64,000 bases of DNA from Triticum aestivum. Its lineage: Eukaryota; Streptophyta; Magnoliopsida; Poales; Poaceae. The position numbers were made by a program, and so were the translations under genes. Under the pieces are notes generated by a model. The model did not search any database, was not told the origin of the DNA, and worked only from the letters and a program-made list of their open reading frames with translations. The DNA lies in assembly GCF_018294505.1 (NCBI RefSeq), contig NC_057810.1, positions 709,751,563 to 709,815,562 of the forward strand, in the 5' to 3' direction. Below, piece by piece: positions 56,729 to 64,000 of this stretch (positions within the stretch are counted from its first letter, which is position 1; each line of letters begins with the position of its first letter).

Positions 56729-57039
56729 GGAAACCAAGGACTATAATGTTTGAATTGTGCACTTAAATAAATTTTGTTATCGAACTATGTATTTCATGTA
56801 TGAGCTATATTTTAATTTTGAAACTACTCTTCTCTAGTGATATTCATGTGTATGGGGGATGTGCATTGATTTGAGGGTATTTTTGAGGGACCATCTGGTG
56901 CTATTCGCGGAAGCGTCTGCTGTCATTTAGGGGACAAATTTGCTAAGTGCGTAGATGCTTTTACATTGATTAAGTAGATTATTAATGTGTACTATATGTA
57001 TTTCTCACACACCATGCACGTATGCAGGTCCTTTATTGC
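56729..57039. other. Unassigned, probably Harbinger 3' region
   Basis: AT-rich DNA with AACTATGTATTTCATG-like strings similar to the 3' non-coding part of Harbinger A (14400-14480). No gene. Confidence 0.4.
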
Positions 57040-57124
57040 TACTCCCTCCGTAAAAAAATATAAGAGCATTTAAATCACTACTTTAGTAATCTAAACGCTC
57101 TTATATTTCTTTATAAAGGGAGTA
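57040..57124. mobile_element. Stowaway (Tc1/mariner) MITE
   Basis: 81-bp element 57042-57122 starting CTCCCTCCGT and ending AAAGGGAG, with TA on both sides (57040-57041, 57123-57124). The whole element folds into a hairpin around TAAGAGCATTTA/TAAACGCTCTTA. Confidence 0.92.
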
Positions 57125-57133
57125 TTTTACATC

Positions 57134-57325
57134 TTGCATGTGGCCGTGAGGCAGGAGGCATCTGTGCGCGACAAGGTTGATGAGATTATCTTTCAGATTG
57201 AGATTCACAAGTTGCTCGAACGTTTGGAGAGGGCTAGCCCTGAACCTAGCAAGTTGATTGTGGAGTCTCTCAGGAGCAAAGCAAAGAAGAGTGCCACCAT
57301 AGGAAAGACGTCTGCAGCAACTTGA
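57134..57325 (+). other. Short open frame, unrecognised
   Basis: 63 codons, DKVDEIIFQIEIHKLLERLE then ASPEPSKLIVESLRSKAKKS. Helix-prone and charged, it could be the end of a longer coding sequence cut by the Stowaway MITE. No family is recognised. Confidence 0.3.
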
Positions 57326-57499
57326 CGACTCAGTGGATTTTGGTGATGACCGTGGTCTTCAGCGAGGTACTCTCGTTGGGGTCTTCTTTGCGATCTAACA
57401 GTGTAAAGGTTGATTGTCCTTACTTGTTGGGTTTGGTTGTCAGGTTGATCTTGTGGTTATGGGGTTGCATGCACTGTGTGTAGTCTATATGTGGTGGAT

Positions 57500-57602
57500 T
57501 TGTATCAGTTTTCGTCCGATTTTTCGTTAATTAACTAGACAATTATAATCTTCTTAATTAACCGATGAGGCAAATCTTTCGCCTCCGTTTTGAAAAAAAA
57601 CT
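57500..57602 (+). mobile_element. Possible LINE-type 3' tail
   Basis: ATCTTCTTAATTAACCGATG then GAGGCAAATCTTTCGCCTC (a small hairpin), TCCGTTTTG and an A run. This pattern is common at the 3' ends of non-LTR elements in grasses. No coding part is attached. Confidence 0.4.
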
Positions 57603-58025
57603 ATTGTAGACTTATAGTGGCTTTCATCCCTCTATTTTTGAAAAGAGCCTAGCAAATCGGAAAGGAGGGAGTGGTGACTTACACTCTTACAAACTTACAC
57701 TGAGTGCCACTTAAAGAAAAGTTTATTTCCTGGGCACATAGCGCATTCTTTTAACACGAGGATAATCACAGGCCTCTGTACCTGTTGATAGCTTGACGCA
57801 CACCCCGCGCGTAGCTTGGAGAATAGTCCCACTGACAGAATACCAAAACATGCGAGATGATGATAAAGACCGGTATGCATTGCTCAGTGCAGGAGACTAG
57901 CGAGCTGAGATCTCACTTTACACTGACTTCCACTCTTATAGACCTACACTGGTCGACACTTATAGGCACGGAGTAGATTATTTGTACTACATATGTATTG
58001 TTCACACACCATGCATGTATGCCAG

Positions 58026-58152
58026 TACTCCCTCCGTCCTCAATTACTTGTCTTAGAGTTGTCTAAATACGAATGTATTTAGACACGTTTTAGTGTTAGA
58101 TACATCCGCATTTAAATAAATTTAAAACAAATAATTTAGGATGAAGACAATA
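58026..58152. mobile_element. Stowaway-type MITE with decayed right end
   Basis: CTCCCTCCGTCCTCAATTAC after a TA, then the ACTTGTCTTAGA..TCTAAATAC block and an inverted, degraded counterpart (GTATTTAGACAC...TTTAGGATGAAG) ending before a TA. The right arm has lost the GGAGGGAG match. Confidence 0.75.
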
Positions 58153-58230
58153 CTTTATTACTATACTAGTTTGGATTTATTTTCACTCAATCACTCTGAT
58201 AGACTTGCACCGACTGATACGTACGATGTT

Positions 58231-58664
58231 TCATTGGACAGCCCACAGGATGGGCGCGACGCCGGCATTGGTGTCGAGCCCCAGGGCATTCCACACGGCG
58301 GCTGATGTCCCCAGCTCGTCATTGTCGCACTCATCGCACACGTCCACAACCATGGCCCTCGCGCTGCGCCTGGTTTGCGTGTCACGATGCCTATAAACTT
58401 GTGGCACAGGCTCCCGCCAGCGTACAGCTCTGTAGGCAGCGTTGCTGGGAAATCTCCGTCACTGTAGTATATGCCGTCGCACGCTGCTGGCCCGCCGCCC
58501 TCCTCTCCTTGTTCGTACCCATCCAGCGTCGTCGTTCCTGCTCCTGCCTGGACGCCGGCTAGGGACGCCCCTGGATCAGTGTGGTGCTGGTCCACGGCGC
58601 ATGATACAGCCTGCAGGAACACAAGAACGCCTAAGATTGCCACGACCTTGGTGGTGTTGGCCAT
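58231..58664 (-). pseudogene. Kiwellin-like gene, frameshifted
   Basis: The frame opens with a signal peptide (ANTTKVVAILGVLVFLQAVS, about residues 2-21), then HHTDPGAS, DGYEQGEEGGGPAACDGIYY, LPTELYAGGSLCHKFIGIVT. Near 58380 the homologous reading jumps by one net base: the continuation RAMVVDVCDECDNDELGTSA, AVWNALGLDTNAGVAPI to TGA at 58231-58233 is in another frame. Read straight through, the C-terminus is unrelated to kiwellins. A 1-bp indel (real or a sequencing error) is therefore the only clear lesion. Unlike the intact copy at 11557-11949 it keeps the DVCDEC cysteines. Its upstream DNA matches the relic at 7272-7545. Confidence 0.8.
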
Positions 58665-58689
58665 CGTAATTACTGAGCGAGCTCTTGCT

Positions 58690-58930
58690 TGAGTCTATAA
58701 GCTATAGCTTTGCTTGCATCCCTGTGTGACTTACTTTCTTTCAAGGTTGTTATTTCAGCGAGTTTATGTAGGATCGTGCTACAGCCTGGAGACAAAACAG
58801 CCGAGCTAAGGCAGCAGGTCACTCGTGGTATAGGGAACTTGGTACGGATTTTCAATCCATGTGAGGAGGACAAGTTCAACTTCATCGTTTCACCCTCCAA
58901 GGTGGGACCTGCCACGCACAAGACAGAAAG
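58690..58930 (-). promoter_or_regulatory. Upstream region of the kiwellin pseudogene
   Basis: Leader and promoter-like DNA. TATA-like CATAAA on the minus strand lies near 58760-58770, followed by TGTAGCACGATCC-type sequence shared with 7330-7360 and 12030-12060. Confidence 0.45.
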
Positions 58931-59778
58931 AAATTTAGACAAAAGACATGTTTTATTGATGCCCGTTCTCTCACTGACTATCAGGTTCAGCACTAAATAA
59001 AGGATATGGTTGTAGGTTGCGTTTTCTTCTGATAAAAGGCGTTTTTGTTGGCTCACAACGTCGTATCAACACAAGATAGCAAGCATAACAAGTATACATC
59101 CGGTCTCTACACATTCATACCACCACCATACAACATAGTCAAGAAAAGAAAGCGAAATACATAGCCAACGAAGGACAAAAAAAAGAGGCCTATGGAGGAG
59201 GCCCGATCTGCAGAACTCCATCCGTGTTGGGTAAAAATTCCTCGACTGCTTAGTCCAACCACAAACATGCCACTGTACGCGATTGGTGTTCCAAGCACTG
59301 AAAAATAGACTACAACCGGGCTGGTTTGAACATCTATCTATTATCTGCCCATGCGTTGCAACGTAAAATACATTATAAAAATGCAAGGGAAAAACAGAAA
59401 AGGATTATGTATGTTTTTACCTTCTCACGGCGTCCTCCTCGCCCTATATCACGTACAACGATGTGCAGCGTATTAGCCATTACCTACTATCTTGTCCATC
59501 TGGTCGTCATACACCACTGCGATGGCTCCACATGACGGCTGCTTGCAAGGTGCGGCAGCCTCGGTGAGCGCCTAGCCCCAGCCTCCTACTCCTCTACCCA
59601 ATGATTCGGCCCACGGGAGCACGCAAGAACGTACCTGTGGAAGGCAGGTGTCCTTAGCTAGCGAGACCTAGCTGCGTGAGCCTCTGGTCTAGGGCGTCCA
59701 CCCTCTTTGGTTAGTCAGAGGCCAACACGACAACCGACGGCTCCAAGATATAAAGCATTAGCAACATGGAGCATGTGC
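58931..59778. other. Unassigned DNA
   Basis: No recognisable gene. Short minus-strand frames (58670-59056, 59066-59386) show no motif. A string TATTATCTGCCCATGCGTTG at about 59336 recalls a common grass repeat, but no boundaries could be set. Confidence 0.4.
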
Positions 59779-60866
59779 TGTCGTGGTTTTAAGTCTGACA
59801 GTACAATGGGGGTAGGTATGGAGAGGCAAGATTCTAGCTATGGAGTAGTTGTATACGCGAGAGATTTACGAGTTCAGGCCCTTCTCGGAGGAAGTAACAG
59901 CCCTACGTCTCGGAGCCCGGAGGCAGTCGACTGGATTATATGAATATGAATTATAGGGGTGCGAACCCTTTACACTGAGGAGGGGGTGGCTTATATAGAG
60001 TTCGCCAGACCCCTCCGGCCCTCAGTTATGCAGGGTTTAAAATACATTAAGACATGTGATTACTGGTAACGCCCACATAAAGTGCTATGAAGACTATAAA
60101 AGCTACTTAATGACAGACGTTGCGTGCAGAGTGACTTTAGATCACCTGGCCGTCGAGTGGTTAGCTTCATGGTCGAGTGGTTATCTTCATCGTCGAGTGT
60201 CCTCGAGTCCGTCGAGTGGATCACCTCTAGGTCGACTGACAGGTAGTTTCTTCTAGAGTGTCCTTGGGTAGGGTAGCTTAGACAGGTCCATGACCCTACC
60301 CTAGGTACATAACATCATCATTAGCCCCCGAATGGATCGAGGTTTGATTGGGGAAGGAGTTGAGAATTCTTCCGACCCGTTTTTCGTGCTATGAGTATGG
60401 CCTGTCTTGGATCAATGAACTTTTAGGTGACAGCATCAACTTCTTTTTCAGGCGCCTTGATCCATTCTTTGTATCTATCGAGTGAAATTTTCGCCTGGAG
60501 AGCTCCGAGTGACTGAGTGGAGGAGATCTTCTGCCCGACGAGCTGTTCTGCAAGATGCAGATTTTGCGGGATTCAAATTTTGGGAAGTGCGCGGGACGGG
60601 GCGTAGCCGTAGCAATTGGACGGGATAGGGCAGGGACGCCTCGATCTCCGCGCCACATTTTTTGCCACGTATCGCGCGCGTGACTGTTGCGGGATTTGAC
60701 AGGATTGTCCGGGCCTACATGTCAGCCACTCGGGAGCAGCCTTATATAATGCGCCGGACGGGGTTTTTTCCACAGTGCGCCCTCATTCCTCCCTCTTCTC
60801 CAGATTTCTCCGCCGCATTTGCCTCTGCCTACGCGCCGCTGCTCCGTGCGTGTTTCGCCGGGGACG

Positions 60867-61895
60867 ATGGTGAAGGAGAGGACGGCGGCCCTGGAGCGGG
60901 CGAAGAAAGCGACGGCGAAGGCGAAGGGGAGGGGAACCAGTCCGAGTTGCTCTTCATCGAGGACCGGCCTGCCGTCGGGCAGGATCCAGGGCGACTGGAT
61001 CCGCTCGACAATTAGCCAGGAGGATCTCAACGACCTGGCTGACGGTGGGCTGATCACGGGGAGGGAGTCAGAGCCGCAGCCTCAGGAGGGTGAGTGCGTT
61101 CTTCTGGCCACCCACGTCGACCGTGGGTTTTCTTTGCCGCCCCATCCTTTCTTCCGGGGTTTTTTGAATTTCTTTGGGGCAAAACTCCATCACTTCACGC
61201 CCAACGCCATAGTGTACCTCGCCGCCTATGTGTCTTTGTCTGAGTGCTTCTTGGGCTGCCAGCCTCACTGGGGTCTCTTTAAGCACATCTTCACCTGTCG
61301 CTCCCAAACGGTGAAGAAGGCAAATCCGAGTGACGAACGGACACATGTGATTCAGATGTGTGGCGGCCTTGGGGTCCAGTTGAGAGGGAAAAGTTCTTTT
61401 CCGGCCATGGTTTTGCCTGACTCCGTCTGTGGGTGGCAGTCGACTTGGTTTTACTGCAAAGACCAGCCGACGCCAGGGCAGTCGACCGGGCTCCCTCCCT
61501 TTTCCATGGAACGAGTGGAGAAGCCCGCCTCTTTGAAGGTGGTCCCAGAGGAGAAGGCGCAGGTGAAGGTGTTGGTCGAGCGTGTCATGCAGCTCATCCG
61601 CGACGGGGTGACTGGTATGGACCTCCTGAACGTCTTCCTCCGGCGGCGCATCCAGCCGCTCCAATTTCGAGACCATCCTATGTGGATGTACTCTGGGACT
61701 GAGGACACCACTTGGATCCACCCGGAGGAGATCGACGACGCCACGCTGGAGCGGTGGATGGGAAGCATTACGGGGAACAAGGACAACCCCCGAGGAGCCA
61801 GGAGGGTCGTTCCACTCGACCAATCATATGAAGTTGACAAGGTCCAATTTGACATTTCCGGTTGCGATTCTGTTTTTTCCATTCCATCTGTTTGA
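60867..61895 (+). CDS. Gypsy gag-like protein (Transposase_28 type), element A
   Basis: The frame from MVKERTAALERAKKATAKAK has 343 codons: a basic N-terminus, then the domain typical of Triticeae gypsy gag-like proteins: LPPHPFFRGFLNFFGAKLHH, FTPNAIVYLAAYVSLSECFL, GCQPHWGLFKHIFTCRSQTV, GWQSTWFYCKDQP. A later segment covers LRDGVTGMDLL-like IRDGVTGMDLLNVFLRRRIQ and MWMYSGTEDTTWIHPEE. A related frame lies at 63090-63617. The true end may be spliced, since TTTGATGTCTTCTAG just before 61936 looks like an acceptor leading into YSMPNGAQEQAEEGEASGGE. A second TATA-like box (60741-60750) precedes the ATG by about 120 bp. Confidence 0.7.
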   Translation: MVKERTAALERAKKATAKAKGRGTSPSCSSSRTGLPSGRIQGDWIRSTISQEDLNDLADGGLITGRESEPQPQEGECVLLATHVDRGFSLPPHPFFRGFLNFFGAKLHHFTPNAIVYLAAYVSLSECFLGCQPHWGLFKHIFTCRSQTVKKANPSDERTHVIQMCGGLGVQLRGKSSFPAMVLPDSVCGWQSTWFYCKDQPTPGQSTGLPPFSMERVEKPASLKVVPEEKAQVKVLVERVMQLIRDGVTGMDLLNVFLRRRIQPLQFRDHPMWMYSGTEDTTWIHPEEIDDATLERWMGSITGNKDNPRGARRVVPLDQSYEVDKVQFDISGCDSVFSIPSV

Positions 61896-61935
61896 AATCA
61901 ACCGACTGACTTTTGTCTTGTTTGATGTCTTCTAG

Positions 61936-62064
61936 GACACGACTGGAATGTACTCGATGCCCAACGGGGCGCAGGAACAAGCCGAGGAGGGAGAGGCGAG
62001 TGGAGGTGAAAGCGAGGAAGAGGAGTGGCAATCTGACAGCGAGGGGGAAGAGGTTGAAGACAGC
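61936..62064 (+). pseudogene. Continuation of gypsy A gag, cut by element B
   Basis: After an acceptor-like TTCTAG the frame gives DTTGMYSMPNGAQEQAEEGE, then an acidic SGGESEEEEWQSDSEGEEVE and stops being gag-like at 62065, the first base of the next LTR. An acidic linker of this type follows the gag-like domain in relatives. Confidence 0.55.
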
Positions 62065-63089
62065 TGTCGGTGTCAAAACCGGCGGATCTCGGATAGGGGG
62101 TCCCGAACTGTGCGTCTAGACGGATGGTAACAGGAGACAAGGGACATGATGTTTTACCCAGGTTCGGGCCCTCTTGATGGAGGTAAAACCCTATGTCCTG
62201 CTTGATTAATATTGATGATGTGTGTTACAAGAGTGGATCTACCACGAGATCAAGGAGGCTAAACCCTAGAAGCTAGCCTATGGTATGATTGTTGTTCGTC
62301 CTATGGACTAAAGCCATCTGGTTTATATAGACACCAGAGAGGGCTAGGGTTACACAGAGTCGGTTACAATGGTAGGAGATCTACATATCCGTATCGCCAA
62401 GCTTGCCTTCCACGCCAAGGAAAGTCCCATCCGGACACGGGACGAAATCTTCAATCTTGTATCTTCATAGTCTTGGAGTTCGGCCGATCATGATAGTTCG
62501 GCTATCCGGACACCCCCTAGTCCGGAACTCGCTCAGTAGCCCCTGAACCAGGCTTCAATGACGACGAGTCCGGCGCGCATATTGTCTTCGGCATTGCAAG
62601 GCGGGTTCTTCCTCCGAATAATTTATAGAAGATTGTGAACACCAGGATAGTGTCCGACTCTGCAAAAATAAATTCCACGTACCACCGTAGAGAGAATAAT
62701 ATTACACAAGTTCAATCTGCTGACGTATTTTGTGGCGTGACATCACACCACTACCAAGCCTTTACTCAAATTGTTTTTATCGTTCCACCTCAGCGCGTTT
62801 AGCGAAGCGGTTTCCTTGGCACGTCTTGTCGAAGCAGAGATCGTGTTCCCCTTATTCCGGGATTCCCATCAATACGGACGTGGGTAACCCAACCGCGCCA
62901 TTGATTGTGACGCTTGGGAGATAAGAGAGTTTTACCAGGCCGGTGGGGACACATGTTTTTGTCCGCCCATATAAGGGGATAAAGATCCAACCCTTTTACC
63001 TGCGCCTTCTTCCTCCTTGGCTTATCCATCTCCGCGAACTCGAGCTCCAGCGCCCAAGTCCGCACTTCTCATCTCAACCTTATCCAACT

Positions 63090-63617
63090 ATGTCCGGAGT
63101 GGGAGGCAAGTGGATGGCCTCCTCCGTCACAGAGGAGCAGATCCAGAAGCTGCGCAACGCCGGATATTTGTCCAGCAACATCGCGCACCGGCTCCCCGAC
63201 GAGGGAGAGCTCATCCCCACCCCCAGGCCCCATGAGAGGGTAGTATTTCTTCCCCATTTCCTCCGCGGACTGGGCTTCCCACTTCATCCCTTTGTCCGGG
63301 GCCTCATGTTCTACTACGGCCTGGATTTCCACGATCTGGCCCCGAATTTCATCCTCAACATCTCGGCGTTTATCATCGTGTGCGAGGCCTTCCTCTGCAT
63401 CCAGCCCCACTTCGGCTTGTGGCTCAAGACCTTCAGTGTCAAGCCGAAGGTTGTGAAGGGCAGCCAAGCGGAGTGCGGAGGCGCCATGGTGGGCAGGATG
63501 TCCCACGTTACGTGGCTGGAGGGCACTTTCGTAGAAACCATTAAGGGGTGGCAATCGGGGTGGTTCTACATCACCGAGCCGCGTGACCCCGACTGGGCAG
63601 CGGCCCCCAAATTCTGA
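63090..63617 (+). pseudogene. Gypsy gag-like protein (Transposase_28 type), element B, truncated
   Basis: It starts MSGVGGKWMASSVTEEQIQK, then LRNAGYLSSNIAHRLPDEGE, VVFLPHFLRGLGFPLHPFVR, GLMFYYGLDFHDLAPNFILN, FIIVCEAFLCIQPHFGLWLK, GWQSGWFYITEPRDPDWAAA. A TGA at 63615-63617 follows PKF. The next codons (SGIPTQLTSWKESG) still read like gag, so the stop is probably a CGA to TGA change. Homology then ends at a 26-bp direct repeat and the inverted LTR. TATA-like CCATATAAGG at 62968-62977. Confidence 0.75.
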
Positions 63618-63687
63618 TCCGGCATCCCTACACAGCTCACCTCCTGGAAAGAGAGTGGCCGGATCCGGCATCCCTACACGGCTCACC
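63616..63687 (+). repeat. 26-bp direct repeat next to the inversion junction
   Basis: GATCCGGCATCCCTACACAG plus CTCACC occurs at 63616-63641 and, with one change, at 63662-63687. The second copy overlaps the start of the inverted LTR by three bases (ACC). Confidence 0.9.
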
Positions 63688-63993
63688 ATTGTAACCGACT
63701 CTGTGTAACCCTAGCCCTCTCTGGTGTCTATATAAACCGGATGGCTTTAGTCCATAGGACGAACAACAATCATACCATAGGCTAGCTTCTAGGGTTTAGC
63801 CTCCTTGATCTCGTGGTAGATCCACTTTTGTAACACACATCATCAATATTAATCAAGCAGGACATAGGGTTTTACCTCCATCAAGAGGGCCCGAACCTGG
63901 GTAAAACATCGTGTCCCTTGTCTCCTGTTACCATCCGCCTAGACGCACAGTTCGGGACCCCCTACCCGAGATCCGCCGGTTTTGACACCGACA
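63685..63993 (-). repeat. Inverted partial LTR of gypsy B
   Basis: Reverse complement of 62065-62373 with the same length (309 bp) and about five differences, all transitions. The next seven bases to the window edge (GCTGTCT) are also the inverse of the seven bases before the 5' LTR (AGACAGC), so the inverted copy includes flanking DNA. Confidence 0.92.
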
Positions 63994-64000
63994 GCTGTCT

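Larger units (their letters stand above)
59779..62064 (+). mobile_element. Ty3-gypsy retrotransposon A, 5' part (LTR and gag)
   Basis: The LTR is 59779-60320 (542 bp, TGTCGTGG...CATCATCA) with a TTATATAGAG box at 59991-60000. After a 0.5-kb leader comes a gag-like gene (60867-61895) and a further exon-like stretch (61936-62064), where gypsy element B is inserted. The 3' half is not in the window. Confidence 0.8.
62065..63993 (+). mobile_element. Ty3-gypsy retrotransposon B, rearranged
   Basis: The 5' LTR is 62065-62535 (471 bp, TGTCGGTGTC...CTCGCTCA) with a GTTTATATAG box at 62321-62330. Internal DNA includes a gag-like frame (63090-63617) that ends soon after, followed by an inverted copy of the first 309 bp of the LTR (63685-63993). 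No pol is present. It lies inside gypsy element A. Confidence 0.8.

Noticed and set aside
58231..58664. C-terminal 45 residues of the straight-through frame of the kiwellin copy as a novel protein end
   Set aside because: The shifted frame restores the kiwellin C-terminus, so the straight-through end is a frameshift artefact.
1..64000. tRNA or rRNA genes
   Set aside because: Only retrotransposon primer-binding sites resemble tRNA sequence. No cloverleaf or rRNA signature was seen by eye.

Overview
The window reads as repeat-dense intergenic DNA from a large-genome grass of the Triticeae (wheat, Aegilops, barley or rye type). Reasons: a BARE/WIS/Angela-type Copia element with its usual LTR start, several En/Spm (CACTA) elements with CACTAGTAG or CACTACTAG ends, Stowaway MITEs starting CTCCCTCCG, PIF/Harbinger elements with GAGCATCTCCAGCCG ends, and gypsy elements with a Transposase_28-type gag. 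No tRNA, rRNA or CRISPR array was seen. Family names come from recognition, not from a database search. || LAYOUT. 1-7271: end of a CACTA element (1-791), apparently inside the 3' part of a gypsy element (LTR 1100-2601), then a second, decayed CACTA element with a broken Ulp1-like second gene (2956-6721). 7272-12250: the only gene-like island. It holds a relic of a kiwellin-type promoter and leader, a MITE-like repeat, a hAT-like element with an 8-bp duplication (10205-10931), and one intact kiwellin/ripening-related secreted protein gene (11557-11949, minus) followed by a 96-bp TA tract. 12290-24590: a nest. A LINE-type zf-RVT/RNase H unit is split by a second LINE that carries Harbinger A, by Harbinger B, and by a Mutator-like element that carries a CACTA element. 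24600-26638: mostly unassigned, with one CACTA terminus and a broken Harbinger transposase. || 26639-56672: a three-level nest. An En/Spm element coding on the minus strand is interrupted at 35227-53453 by a gypsy-derived large-LTR retrotransposon (LTRs about 4.25 kb, internal domain only 1.1 kb), whose 3' LTR is interrupted at 36874-45479 by a near full-length Angela-type Copia element. Target duplications atttc and tatat mark the two insertions. Removing them rejoins the transposase reading frame and the LTR. || 56673-64000: a Harbinger remnant, two Stowaway-type MITEs, a frameshifted kiwellin copy (58231-58664), and two gypsy elements. The second gypsy element sits inside the first and carries an inverted partial LTR at the right edge. 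|| HOW IT FITS. Nearly every transposon gene is broken by in-frame stops or small frameshifts, so the region looks like a graveyard of nested insertions that split a small kiwellin cluster (one apparently intact copy, one pseudogene, one promoter relic). Items that may be undescribed: two Harbinger elements sharing terminal sequence but carrying different genes; accessory small proteins in the CACTA elements (a Trp-rich protein in two elements, a membrane-tailed coiled-coil protein, a possible B3-like protein); mismatched ends on the outer CACTA; and the inverted LTR copy, which also includes host-side flank.
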